Assembly (NCBI RefSeq): GCF_012922555.1
Contig: NZ_WIPK01000008.1
Location: 1-64,000, forward strand
From: Paraclostridium dentum
GTDB lineage: Bacteria > Bacillota > Clostridia > Peptostreptococcales > Peptostreptococcaceae
Reading direction: 5' to 3'
DNA length: 64,000 nt
The position numbers were made by a program, and so were the translations under genes. Under the pieces are notes generated by a model. It was not told the DNA's origin. It made no database searches and was given only the letters and a program-made list of their open reading frames with translations. Numbering within the stretch: the first letter of the stretch is position 1; every line of letters begins with the position of its first letter. This document shows, piece after piece, positions 36,270 to 45,272 of this stretch.

Positions 36270-37628
36270 GTGAAAAGAAGAGATATTATAGAATTTGAGA
36301 TAGATAAAATGGAATTTGGAGGAACATCAGTAAGTCGTTTAGGAAATAGAGACATATATATGAAAGGCGGGATAACTGGACAAAAAGTTAAGGCTTCGGT
36401 TAAAAAAACTAAAAGTGGAAAAGCTGAAGTAAAAATGATGGAACTTTTAGAAAGTTCACCACTAGAGACTGAAACACCATGCAAGCATTTTAACGTATGT
36501 GGTGGGTGTAGTATGTTATCTGTGCCTTATGAAAAACAATTAGAAATAAAAGAAAGACAAGTAATGGATTTATTTTTAGAGCAAGATATATTTGGATTTA
36601 ACTTCCAAGGTATCGAGCAAAGTCCTCAAACTAAAGAATATAGAAACAAAATGGAGTATACTTTCGGAGATGAAATGAAAGATGGACCATTAACTTTAGG
36701 ATTACACAAAAAAGGGAAGCATATTGATATTTTAACTGTTGATGGATGTTTTTTAGTAGACAATGACTTTATAAATGTTTTAACATCTACAGTAGAATAT
36801 TTTAACGAAAAGAATACACCTTATTACAGAAATATGAGTCATAAAGGTTATTTAAGAAATCTTGTAGTAAGAAAAGGTATAAATACAAATGAAATGATGG
36901 TTAACATCGTTACATCATCTCAAGAAGATTTCGACATGACAGAATATAAAGATATGCTTCTAAACTTAGACTTAAAAGCTGATTTAGTAAGTATATTACA
37001 CACAATAAATGACGGGTTAGCAGATGCAGTTAATTGTGATGAACTAATAGTTTTACATGGAAGAGATTATATACAAGAAGAACTTTTAGGCCTTAAATTT
37101 AAGATATCTCCATTCTCATTCTTCCAAACAAACACTAAAGGTGCTGAAGAATTATACAAAATAGCTAGAGAGTTTGTCGGGGAACATAATGATAAAGTAG
37201 TATTTGACTTATATAGTGGGACTGGAACAATAGGACAAGTTATGGCTGAAAAAGCTAAAAAGGTTTATGGTATAGAGATTATAGAGGAAGCTGTTGAAGC
37301 TGCAAATAAAAATGCAAAGTTAAATAACTTAACAAATTGTGAATTTATAGCAGGGGATGTAGCTAAAACAGTTAATAAATTAAAAGCTAAGCCAGATATA
37401 ATAATAGTAGATCCACCAAGACCAGGAGTTCATAAAGATGCTATAAGAGATATATCAAAATTTGATTCTAAAGAAATAGTTTATATATCTTGTAATCCAA
37501 AAACTTTAGTATTAGACTTAGTAGAGTTTAAAAAATATGGATATGAGGTAGAAAAGGTTAAATGCATGGACATGTTCCCAAATACTCCTCATGTTGAAAC
37601 AATTGTAAAATTATATAAGAAAAATTAA
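36270..37628 (+). CDS. 23S rRNA (uracil-C5)-methyltransferase, RlmD/RumA family
   Basis: A 452-residue TrmA/RumA-type methyltransferase. An N-terminal TRAM domain (about 1-60) is followed by CKHFNVCGGCSML, three of the cysteines of the [4Fe-4S] cluster, the SAM motif FDLYSGTGTIGQVMA, and the catalytic region DPPRPGVHKD with the nucleophile in YISCNPKTL. It forms m5U in 23S rRNA (positions 1939 or 747 depending on the paralogue). GTG 36270 follows CGGAGGATT. It is downstream of the pseudouridine synthase with a gap of 23 bases. Confidence 0.9.
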   Translation: MKRRDIIEFEIDKMEFGGTSVSRLGNRDIYMKGGITGQKVKASVKKTKSGKAEVKMMELLESSPLETETPCKHFNVCGGCSMLSVPYEKQLEIKERQVMDLFLEQDIFGFNFQGIEQSPQTKEYRNKMEYTFGDEMKDGPLTLGLHKKGKHIDILTVDGCFLVDNDFINVLTSTVEYFNEKNTPYYRNMSHKGYLRNLVVRKGINTNEMMVNIVTSSQEDFDMTEYKDMLLNLDLKADLVSILHTINDGLADAVNCDELIVLHGRDYIQEELLGLKFKISPFSFFQTNTKGAEELYKIAREFVGEHNDKVVFDLYSGTGTIGQVMAEKAKKVYGIEIIEEAVEAANKNAKLNNLTNCEFIAGDVAKTVNKLKAKPDIIIVDPPRPGVHKDAIRDISKFDSKEIVYISCNPKTLVLDLVEFKKYGYEVEKVKCMDMFPNTPHVETIVKLYKKN

Positions 37629-37644
37629 AATAATATAAACTAAA

Positions 37645-37673
37645 AAAGCTATCTCGATTTACGAGATAGCTTT
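37645..37673. terminator. Bidirectional terminator between rlmD-type gene and fba
   Basis: AAAGCTATCTCG and CGAGATAGCTTT pair around a 5-base loop; T-rich on both strands. Confidence 0.85.
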
Positions 37674-37684
37674 CAATTTATATA

Positions 37685-38548
37685 TTAAGCTTTGTTTATA
37701 GAACCGAATAATTCCATTTTCTCTTTAACAGTAGCTTTTATAGCTTCAAATCCTGGAGCTAAAACTTTACGAGGGTCAAAACCTTTACCTTGTAGGTCTT
37801 TTCCTTCTTCTATATATTTACGAGTAGCAGCAGCGAAAGCTAATTGACACTCTGTATTAACGTTTATTTTAGAAACACCTAAAGATATAGCTTTTTTTAT
37901 CATATCAGCAGGTATACCTGTTCCACCATGTAAAACTAATGGCATGTCTCCTGTAACATTGTTTATAGCTTCTAAAGCATCAAAGTTTAATCCAGCCCAA
38001 TTTTCTGGATATTGACCATGTATGTTTCCTATACCAGCTGCTAACATATCAACACCTAAATCAGCTATTAATTTACATTCATTAGGGTCAGCTATTTCAC
38101 CAGCACCAACAACACCATCTTCTTCTCCACCTATAGAACCAACTTCTGCTTCTACAGATATCCCTTTAGCATTTGCTATTTTTATTACTTCTTTTGTTTT
38201 TTCTATATTTTCTTCAATAGAATAATGAGAACCATCAAACATTACAGAAGAGAATCCTGCTTCTATTACTTTTAATGCTCCTTCATAACTACCATGATCT
38301 AAATGTAGAGCTACTGGAACTGTTATATTTAATTCTTCTAACATTCCATTAACCATACCAACTATAGTTTTATATCCACCCATGTACTTACCAGCACCTT
38401 CAGATACCCCTAGTATAACTGGAGAATTGTTTTCCTGAGCTGTAAGTAATACTGCTTTAGTCCACTCTAAGTTATTTATGTTGAATTGACCAACAGCATA
38501 TTTACCTTCTCTAGCTTTGTTTAACATTTCTTTAGCTGAAACTAACAT
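37685..38548 (-). CDS. fba: Class II fructose-1,6-bisphosphate aldolase
   Basis: A 287-residue zinc-dependent aldolase that cleaves fructose-1,6-bisphosphate to DHAP and glyceraldehyde-3-phosphate. The motifs are LHLDHGSYE (catalytic Asp and first metal His), SVEAEVGSIGG, NIHGQYP and LVLHGGTGIP. ATG 38548 has GGAGG spaced correctly; an ATG five codons upstream (38563) overlaps that site. It belongs to the GatY/KbaY-Fba group, and I take Fba as most likely because the gene is alone and lacks a sugar-specific partner. A 7-bp inverted repeat is located in its leader at 38581-38600. Confidence 0.92.
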   Translation of the reverse strand: MLVSAKEMLNKAREGKYAVGQFNINNLEWTKAVLLTAQENNSPVILGVSEGAGKYMGGYKTIVGMVNGMLEELNITVPVALHLDHGSYEGALKVIEAGFSSVMFDGSHYSIEENIEKTKEVIKIANAKGISVEAEVGSIGGEEDGVVGAGEIADPNECKLIADLGVDMLAAGIGNIHGQYPENWAGLNFDALEAINNVTGDMPLVLHGGTGIPADMIKKAISLGVSKINVNTECQLAFAAATRKYIEEGKDLQGKGFDPRKVLAPGFEAIKATVKEKMELFGSINKA

Positions 38549-38580
38549 ATTAAAAACCTCCATAAGAAAATTAACTTTAA

Positions 38581-38632
38581 TAACAATAATAAGATTGTTA
38601 AAAAGTTATGTATATACCTAATGCATATTATA
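38581..38632 (-). promoter_or_regulatory. Possible fba promoter -10 and operator-like inverted repeat
   Basis: On the minus strand a perfect TATAAT lies at 38627-38632 with no good -35. Between it and the gene, TAACAAT-AATAAG-ATTGTTA (38581-38600 on the plus strand) is a perfect 7-bp inverted repeat. It could be an operator or a small hairpin in the leader. Confidence 0.4.
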
Positions 38633-38840
38633 CCCTAAAAGGACAAAAATGAAAATAAAATATTAAATTAGATTTTTGTTTTGGATAAAAAAAGCTTTAT
38701 AAAAATATTTAATAATATGTAAATTTGGCGATTAATTATAAATAAACAGGTATACTTAAAGTATGAAATATTGTATATTTATATATGGGAAAACCATATT
38801 TAATTCAACTCTCACATAGTCTATAGTCAGGAGGGCATAT

Positions 38841-39677
38841 ATGTATAAAATTATAAAGAGCTTCAATAATAATGTTATCTTATGCGTAGAAGAAAATCAA
38901 AATAAAGAGTACATTTTAATAGGAAGTGGAATTGGATTTAAGGCAACTGTAAATTCAATTTTTAAAGATACTAATAAAATTGAAAAAATATTTGTTATAA
39001 ATGAAGATAGATATAAAAATATAGAAGAATTATATAACTCTATAAATCCAACTTATATTGGTGTTGCCACAGAAAGTTTATCTATATTAGATAATAGTAT
39101 AAATGTGGATATGAATGATAAATCTCATATGGCATTGTTAGACCACTTAGTATTTGCTATAGAAAGATACTTTGACAATATATATTTAGAAAATCAATTT
39201 AAGGCAGAATTAAAAACCCTATATGAATATGAGTGGGATTTAGCTAAAGATATAATTGATTTTATAAATAGAGCACTAGGTATAAATTTAACAGAAGATG
39301 AAGTTGCGTTTGTAACGATGCATATAAATGGAATATTAAATAAAACAAAAGTTGTTGATAGTGCTAAGCAAGCTATAATAATTAAAGAAGCTATTGATTT
39401 TTTAGAAAAAGAATTAGGTATAAATATATGCAAAGATTCTATATATTATAATAGGCTGATAATACATTTAAGGCTAGCTATAAATAGAGCTGTAAAAGGA
39501 ATTTCAGAAGAAAATATGTTATTAGATCATATAAAGGAAAAGTTAAAGAACTCATACAATATATCTGAAACATTATGCAATTATTTAAATGAAAATTATG
39601 ATATAAAGCTAAGTGAAAATGAAATAGGATTCATTACACTACACATTGATAGACTAATAACAAAAACAAAAAAATAA
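38841..39677 (+). CDS. BglG/GlcT-type transcriptional antiterminator
   Basis: A 278-residue RNA-binding antiterminator. A CAT RNA-binding domain (about 1-55) starts MYKIIKSFNNNVILC and is followed by two PTS regulation domains (about 65-170 and 175-278) with the conserved phosphorylatable histidines in LLDHLVFAIERY, VTMHINGI, LIIHLRLAINR and ITLHIDRL. When PTS substrate is present the protein binds the RAT RNA and allows read-through into the downstream PTS gene. The RAT and terminator at 39748-39848 are immediately upstream of that gene, so a GlcT-like role is the best assignment. SD AGGAGGG precedes the ATG. Confidence 0.9.
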   Translation: MYKIIKSFNNNVILCVEENQNKEYILIGSGIGFKATVNSIFKDTNKIEKIFVINEDRYKNIEELYNSINPTYIGVATESLSILDNSINVDMNDKSHMALLDHLVFAIERYFDNIYLENQFKAELKTLYEYEWDLAKDIIDFINRALGINLTEDEVAFVTMHINGILNKTKVVDSAKQAIIIKEAIDFLEKELGINICKDSIYYNRLIIHLRLAINRAVKGISEENMLLDHIKEKLKNSYNISETLCNYLNENYDIKLSENEIGFITLHIDRLITKTKK

Positions 39678-39700
39678 TGTAGAAAAAAGTCGGGAAACTG

Positions 39701-39729
39701 TTTACAAGCTTTAAATTAGATGCTATAAT
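39701..39729 (+). promoter_or_regulatory. Promoter of the PTS gene
   Basis: TTTACA (39701-39706), 17-base spacer and TATAAT (39724-39729), with a start near 39735 and a leader of about 190 bases. Confidence 0.75.
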
Positions 39730-39747
39730 TAACATATACTTAATAAA

Positions 39748-39848
39748 TGAGCGTGTTACTGGTAAAGCAGGCAAGAGCTAATATATTTGTATTTATACGA
39801 TTATTTTATAATACGTAAAAATATGAATATTTTAGCTCTTTTTTATTT
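39748..39848 (+). promoter_or_regulatory. RAT antiterminator site and overlapping terminator
   Basis: The RAT-like sequence spans 39749-39780, with core GTTACTGGTAAAGCAGGCAA (39754-39773) matching the RAT sites of BglG/SacT/GlcT family targets. The terminator uses GAGCTA (39775-39780), inside the RAT, as part of its left arm and TAGCTCTT (39833-39840) as the right arm followed by T6. The overlap makes the two structures mutually exclusive. Confidence 0.88.
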
Positions 39849-39926
39849 ATCATAGTAATATGTATAAAATGTTAATTTAAATTTAATTTGATTAGTCATA
39901 CTAAAAAATTAAGGAGGAATTATAAT

Positions 39927-41585
39927 ATGCTTCAATTTTTACAAAGAATAGGTAAAGCAATAATGCTTCCAATAGCAGCATTACCTGTTGCAGGGATATT
40001 ATTAGGAGTTGGTGGAGCGCTTCTTAATATAGCAGCATTACAAAATGCGCCAGCTATATACCAACCACTAATAGGATTTGTATCTATACCTGCAGTAACA
40101 GTAATTTTACAGATAATGCAAGGTGTAGGAGATATAGTATTTGGAAACTTACCTCTATTATTTGCAGTTGGTACAGCAGTAGGACTTGCAAAAGAGGATA
40201 AAGGTACATCAGCACTTGCTTCAGTATTTGGATTCTTAATAATGAATAAAGTTATAGGTGTATTACTTGGATTAGGAGTTACACAATTAGGAGTTATAAC
40301 TCCAGATAGTACTCCAGCTCAGTATGCAACATATGTAACTACAACATTAGGTATATACACACTTAATATGTCTGTATTTGGTGGTATTATAACTGGTATA
40401 GTTACATCTACTTTACACAATAAATATTACAATATACAATTACCGCAAGTTATAGGATTCTTCTCAGGATCAAGATTTGTTCCAATAGTAGTTTCAATAG
40501 CTATGGCAATTGTAGGTGGAATACTTGCATTTGTTTGGCCATTTGTTCAAGATGGAATAGCATTTATAGCATTAGGAGTTAACAATGCAGGTGTAGTAGG
40601 AACATTCTTCTACGGAGTTATAGAAAGATCATTAATACCATTTGGATTACACCATGTATTCTATACACCATTCTGGTTTGGTTCTTTTGTTGATGGTCAT
40701 GTTTTAATAGATGGAGCTTGGCAAACAGTTCAAGGTGCAAACTATGCATACTTTGCACAATTAGGAAGTATGCAGGATTTAGTAGGAGCTTCACCAGAAA
40801 CTATGTCAAGAATAGTAGCAGGAACAACAAGATTTATGGCTGGTAAATTCCCATTCATGATGTTTGGATTACCTGCAGCAGCATTAGCAATGTATCATAC
40901 AGCTGCTCCAAGTAAGAAAAAAGTTGTTGGAAGTTTATTATTATCAGCAGCAGTTACATCTTTCTTAACAGGTATAACTGAACCATTAGAATTTACATTC
41001 TTATTTGTTGCACCAGTTTTATATGGAGTTCACTGTATACTTGCAGGTATTTCATTCTTATTAATGGATGTATTAAATGTATTTATAGGAATGACATTCT
41101 CTGGAGGATTTATAGACTTCGCATTATTCGGAATACTTCCAGCTGGAGCAGGAGTTCCAACTAACTGGTTAAGAGTTATAATGGTAGGAGCTGTATATGC
41201 AGTAGTTTACTACTTCTTATTCAAGACTTTAATACTTAAATTAAATTTAAAAACTCCAGGTAGAGATGAAAATGAAGAAGAAACAAAATTATATACAAAA
41301 GCTGATTATCAAGCAGAAAAAGGTGGGAAATCAGCTAATAGTGAAATAGAAGAAAATGCACCATATGTTTTAGAGGCATTAGGAGGAGCTGAAAATATAG
41401 TTTCTGTAGATGCATGTATAACTAGACTAAGAGTTGAAGTAAAAGATACCTCTAAAGTTCAAAAAACTAGATTTAAAGAACTTGGTGCTGTTGGTGTTAT
41501 GGAAGTTGGTAAAGGAATCCAAGTTATATACGGAGCTAAAGCTGACGCATACAAACAACAAATTAATAAAATATTAGGAAGATAA
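39927..41585 (+). CDS. PTS glucose-family transporter subunit IICB
   Basis: A 552-residue membrane permease that imports and phosphorylates a sugar at the expense of phospho-HPr/IIA. The N-terminal IIC domain (about 1-420) has about ten helices with PFGLHHVFYTPFWF and ITGITEPLEFTFLF; the C-terminal IIB domain (about 465-552) carries the phosphorylated cysteine in VDACITRLRVEV (C497). A IIA domain is missing, so a separate IIA is required. The family covers glucose and N-acetylglucosamine; the GlcT-like regulator favours glucose. ATG 39927 follows AAGGAGG. Confidence 0.9.
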   Translation: MLQFLQRIGKAIMLPIAALPVAGILLGVGGALLNIAALQNAPAIYQPLIGFVSIPAVTVILQIMQGVGDIVFGNLPLLFAVGTAVGLAKEDKGTSALASVFGFLIMNKVIGVLLGLGVTQLGVITPDSTPAQYATYVTTTLGIYTLNMSVFGGIITGIVTSTLHNKYYNIQLPQVIGFFSGSRFVPIVVSIAMAIVGGILAFVWPFVQDGIAFIALGVNNAGVVGTFFYGVIERSLIPFGLHHVFYTPFWFGSFVDGHVLIDGAWQTVQGANYAYFAQLGSMQDLVGASPETMSRIVAGTTRFMAGKFPFMMFGLPAAALAMYHTAAPSKKKVVGSLLLSAAVTSFLTGITEPLEFTFLFVAPVLYGVHCILAGISFLLMDVLNVFIGMTFSGGFIDFALFGILPAGAGVPTNWLRVIMVGAVYAVVYYFLFKTLILKLNLKTPGRDENEEETKLYTKADYQAEKGGKSANSEIEENAPYVLEALGGAENIVSVDACITRLRVEVKDTSKVQKTRFKELGAVGVMEVGKGIQVIYGAKADAYKQQINKILGR

Positions 41586-41586
41586 A

Positions 41587-41626
41587 TAAAAAGCCTTAAA
41601 GTTTAACTTTAAGGCTTTTTTTATGT
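41587..41626 (+). terminator. Terminator after the PTS gene
   Basis: AAAAAGCCTTAAAGTT and AACTTTAAGGCTTTTTTT form a near-perfect stem with a T tail. Confidence 0.9.
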
Positions 41627-41746
41627 TTAAAAAATATATGTTTGCTATAAGATTAAGAAAAATAAATTTTATTACAAAATATGGGTATAATATTTTTTAC
41701 TTATAAATCACATACTATATATTATGCAACAGGAGGAATATATACT

Positions 41747-43102
41747 ATGGTAAATATAAAAAAGATTATATCCTTAATTATAATTACAATTGTATCAATT
41801 TCTGCTATTTTTATAAATTTAAAATTAAATGAAAATATGGGTATAAATGAAATAAAAACATCAATAATACAAGGTTTTAAAACTGTAAAGATAATAGCAG
41901 ATAAAAGTAGTATTGATTATGATGGACTTAAATTTAATGTAAGTATGCCAGTAGTAGACTATGAGGATAAAGATATAGAAAGATATATAAATACATATAT
42001 AAGAAAAAATATAAATGAATTTATTAATTTAAAAAAACAAAAAAAAGATGTTTCTAAAAATTATAAAGGCGAGAAAATAGACATAAATTATCATGTGGTA
42101 TTTGAAGATAAAAATGTCTTAAATATTCTTATATATAAAGATGTATATATAAAAAATAAGAAATATGAAAGAATAAAAGATAGTTATGTATTTGATTTAA
42201 AAACGGGGCAAAGAATATATATAGACAATTTTTTAAAAAATAATCAAGATTATAAAGACACAATAGAAAATTATATTATTAATGATATTAATAAAAAAAA
42301 TATTAAAATAGATAAAAATAAAATAAGAATAGATAAATATACAAACTACTATATAACTAATGAAGGTATATGTGTATATTTTAATCCATACCAAATTAGT
42401 AATAGAAAAAATATTTATGATTTTAAAATTCCAGTTACAGCATTTAATAATAAGATAAAAGATATAAACACAAACCCAATAGTGGCACAAATCGACACAC
42501 AAACTATAACTAAAAACAATGAGTATATAAATAGTATAATAAATGTACCAATCATAATAACCGAAAATAAAAATATTGAGAAGAATATAAATGAACTTAT
42601 AAAAAATGACATAATGAATGGATATTTTGAAGTAGAAGAAGAAGCTAAAGACTTTTTAAAAAATACACCTAAAGAATATATAACTCCATATATATATAAT
42701 GTAGATTTTGATGTTAAAAAGAATAGTGATTCAATGCTAAGTATTGTAATTAAAATTTACCAATATAGTGGAGGGGCTCATGGATACTATGAGAATAGGT
42801 CCTATAATATATTTATAGAAAACGGACAAAACTTAAATTTAAAAGATTTATTTAAAGAAAACTCAGATTATAAGAAGGTTATAAATGAGTTAATAAGAGA
42901 TCAGATAAAAGAAAATAAATTAGATTATAGTTTTAAATCAATTTCTGAAAATCAAAAATTTTACATTCAAGATGATAAGTTAGTTATATATTTTGATTTA
43001 TATGAAATAGCTCCTTTTGCAGGTGGAATTCCAGAGTTTAGACTAAGTGCAGATAAAATAAATCACATTTTAAATGAAAAATATATAAATATATTTAAAT
43101 AG
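41747..43102 (+). CDS. Membrane-anchored protein with two DUF4163/DUF3298-like (RsiV/PdaC-type) modules
   Basis: A 451-residue protein with one N-terminal membrane helix (about 5-24) and a large outside part. Two successive modules are visible: about 45-220 and about 230-451. Each starts with a strand-helix segment and has a Y/F-rich second half (FDLKTGQRIYIDNFLK and IENGQNLNLKDLF). Only the second has GGAHGYYENRSY and PFAGGIPEF, the conserved features of the RsiV/PdaC-type DUF3298 domain. RsiV binds lysozyme and PdaC deacetylates peptidoglycan; neither activity can be assigned here. ATG 41747 follows AGGAGG; the ATG at 41681 has no SD. Confidence 0.75.
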   Translation: MVNIKKIISLIIITIVSISAIFINLKLNENMGINEIKTSIIQGFKTVKIIADKSSIDYDGLKFNVSMPVVDYEDKDIERYINTYIRKNINEFINLKKQKKDVSKNYKGEKIDINYHVVFEDKNVLNILIYKDVYIKNKKYERIKDSYVFDLKTGQRIYIDNFLKNNQDYKDTIENYIINDINKKNIKIDKNKIRIDKYTNYYITNEGICVYFNPYQISNRKNIYDFKIPVTAFNNKIKDINTNPIVAQIDTQTITKNNEYINSIINVPIIITENKNIEKNINELIKNDIMNGYFEVEEEAKDFLKNTPKEYITPYIYNVDFDVKKNSDSMLSIVIKIYQYSGGAHGYYENRSYNIFIENGQNLNLKDLFKENSDYKKVINELIRDQIKENKLDYSFKSISENQKFYIQDDKLVIYFDLYEIAPFAGGIPEFRLSADKINHILNEKYINIFK

Positions 43103-43136
43103 TGTAGTAATATTACTACACTATTTAAATTTTTCG
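43096..43136. terminator. Bidirectional terminator between the DUF3298 gene and sleC
   Basis: AATAGTGTAGTAATATTACTACACTATT, split as arms 43099-43112 and 43113-43126, is a perfect palindrome with T-rich flanks on both sides. Confidence 0.9.
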
Positions 43137-43137
43137 A

Positions 43138-44409
43138 TTAAATTGTTGGATTTAAAGAAGCTATTTTTGTAACTGCAACATAAACTCTAGAAAGTTCATA
43201 CCATGTTTTAAAGTCTACAATTCCGCTTTGAGGCAATCCAAATATGCTTTGAAACACTTTAACTGAGTTTGCAGTATCTTGACCAAACACACCATCTTCC
43301 CTAACTTTAGGAATTGCAGGATATCCCTTAGAAATAGCATTTAATTGGCTTTGAATTGTTCTAACATCTTTACCTGTAGAACCTACTTGAAGGGATTCGC
43401 CAGGAAAAGATACCGGAACTCCACTTACTACTGGAGCTTTTTCAAGGACTATACTTTCACCATAAAATTTTCTTAAAATTTCTTCATAACTAAGGCCTTG
43501 ATCTCCCAAATTTTTACTTCCCCACTGAGTCATTTGACCAGGACATTGAGTTTTATTTCCATCACAATATTGTGCTAATAAAGGCTGTCTAGCAGTTGGA
43601 GGTCTTTTTATAAAAGTGTTGAAAACTTCATCTACAGCAACGCTTATAGTATCAAATACATTTCTTTCATGAATGTATTTATGATCATAAGTTGTAGTTG
43701 ATGTAATAGTGAATGAATATCCTTTGCTTCTATACCATTCAGTAAAAACTCTATTTAATGTAAATGAGACAATTGCTATTACATTAGCCAGTATAGTTTC
43801 TGTTGGCCATGTAGAATATATTTCTGAAGAAGCAACATTTTTTATATAATCTTTAAAATATACCCAATAGTCAGGGACATTTTTATTTTCAGGTAAGCCA
43901 TCGTGGACAACTACAAATTCAGGGACTACTGGATTATCCAAAACAACGAATCCTGTTGGAGGTGGTATAGGCTTTAAGTCACTTTCAGGAATTTTAGGAG
44001 GATAGTTGCCCCAAAGTGTATGAGGTCCTATATCTATTACTATTTCATTTTGTCTGCTATATAAACATTTGCTTCTTTGACGAGGATTCATTTGTATACC
44101 TTGTTGAGCTATTACTGTTGCTAAAACTTGTGTACCATTAATTATAATTGTCTCATATCCATCTTTTGTAACCTCTACTATATATTGGCTATAAGGTCTT
44201 ACGTCGCTTGGTTGTTGAGAATATATTAAATCTGGAGCAGCTAGATTTAAACCTACAACCTGACCGGAAATATCGGTTTTTAAATTTTGATAAATTACTG
44301 TGGAGGCCTTGTTGTCATCTCCAACGGAGTATACGTTTACGTTTGCATCTACAACTGGAAAGTTTGTAGTGCTGTCTACAACGCTAACAGTTAAAAAACC
44401 ATCTTGCAT
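43138..44409 (-). CDS. sleC: Spore cortex-lytic enzyme SleC-like protein
   Basis: A 423-residue protein matching SleC in layout and length (about 424-440). An N-terminal carboxypeptidase-regulatory-like region (about 1-90; MQDGFLTVSVVD) is followed by a spacer HTLWGNYPPKIPESDLKPIPPPTGFVVLD, the SpoIID-like lytic domain (about 195-320) and a C-terminal peptidoglycan-binding domain (about 345-415; STGKDVRTIQSQL). In clostridia SleC is stored in spores as a zymogen, cleaved by CspB, and degrades cortex. No signal peptide is visible, as for stored spore lysins. A CATACTAT box about 50 bases upstream resembles a mother-cell sigma -10. A SleC paralogue is an alternative. Confidence 0.82.
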   Translation of the reverse strand: MQDGFLTVSVVDSTTNFPVVDANVNVYSVGDDNKASTVIYQNLKTDISGQVVGLNLAAPDLIYSQQPSDVRPYSQYIVEVTKDGYETIIINGTQVLATVIAQQGIQMNPRQRSKCLYSRQNEIVIDIGPHTLWGNYPPKIPESDLKPIPPPTGFVVLDNPVVPEFVVVHDGLPENKNVPDYWVYFKDYIKNVASSEIYSTWPTETILANVIAIVSFTLNRVFTEWYRSKGYSFTITSTTTYDHKYIHERNVFDTISVAVDEVFNTFIKRPPTARQPLLAQYCDGNKTQCPGQMTQWGSKNLGDQGLSYEEILRKFYGESIVLEKAPVVSGVPVSFPGESLQVGSTGKDVRTIQSQLNAISKGYPAIPKVREDGVFGQDTANSVKVFQSIFGLPQSGIVDFKTWYELSRVYVAVTKIASLNPTI

Positions 44410-44523
44410 AAAAAAACTCCTTTCTTATATAAAATCAACTTATCTATACATAGTATGAATAAAAGTATTATTTTGTTAAGATATTTGGAAATAATATAAT
44501 ATGAACGATAAAAAAGAAAGGTA

Positions 44524-45258
44524 ATGCAAAAAATGAAATTAGACTTATTAATAATATCTCTAGCGCCTACAATAGCGATTTTAATATGGATATATATAAA
44601 AGATAAATATGATAAAGAACCTATAAAGGTACTTATAAGGTTATTTTTTATAGGAACATTGATAAGTATACCTGCAATAGCGATTGAAGATATATTACTT
44701 AAAGCTAAGATTGATAATTCGCATTTAAATTTAATTTACACTGCATTTATAGTAGCAGCTGCAACAGAAGAAATTTTAAAAGTTATGATTTTGATTCCTT
44801 ATACCTTAAGAAGTAGGCATTACACAGAAAAACTAGATGGAATAGTTTACAGTATATTTACGACTCTTGGATTTGCTACAATAGAAAATCTTATTTATAT
44901 TTTTCATGGCAATCAATTAAACTTACTACAAATTGGATTAGCTAGGGCTGTAATATCTATTCCTGCACATGTTTTATTTGCAATAAATATGGGATATTAC
45001 TTATCTATGTATAAGTTTAATTTAGATAAGCCTAAAGTCAGAAAAGTATTGTTAGCTAAACTTATTTTAATACCTATAGCTTTACATGGTGTATTTGATA
45101 TTTTAGCCATGATAAAAACGACATGGGCTTCTATAGGTTTTGTTATTTACTTGATTTATTTATGGAAAATAAGTTTAGATAAGTTAGATGAATACACAGA
45201 TTATGCTAGAAGACGTTTTTTAAGATTAAAGAAAAAGAAACATAAACACAAAAAATAA
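44524..45258 (+). CDS. prsW: PrsW-type intramembrane metalloprotease
   Basis: A 244-residue polytopic membrane protein with about eight helices and the PrsW/CAAX-like motifs EExxK in ATEEILKV (about 80-87), GFATIENLIY and the histidine motifs RAVISIPAHVLF and LHGVFD. PrsW performs site-1 cleavage of an anti-sigma factor in B. subtilis and C. difficile. It is divergent from sleC, an adjacency also recalled in C. difficile. SD AAAGAAAGG is close to ATG 44524 (gap 2) and far from ATG 44533 (gap 11), so the true start is uncertain by three codons. Confidence 0.85.
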   Translation: MQKMKLDLLIISLAPTIAILIWIYIKDKYDKEPIKVLIRLFFIGTLISIPAIAIEDILLKAKIDNSHLNLIYTAFIVAAATEEILKVMILIPYTLRSRHYTEKLDGIVYSIFTTLGFATIENLIYIFHGNQLNLLQIGLARAVISIPAHVLFAINMGYYLSMYKFNLDKPKVRKVLLAKLILIPIALHGVFDILAMIKTTWASIGFVIYLIYLWKISLDKLDEYTDYARRRFLRLKKKKHKHKK

Positions 45259-45272
45259 ATAGGAGTGATTTT

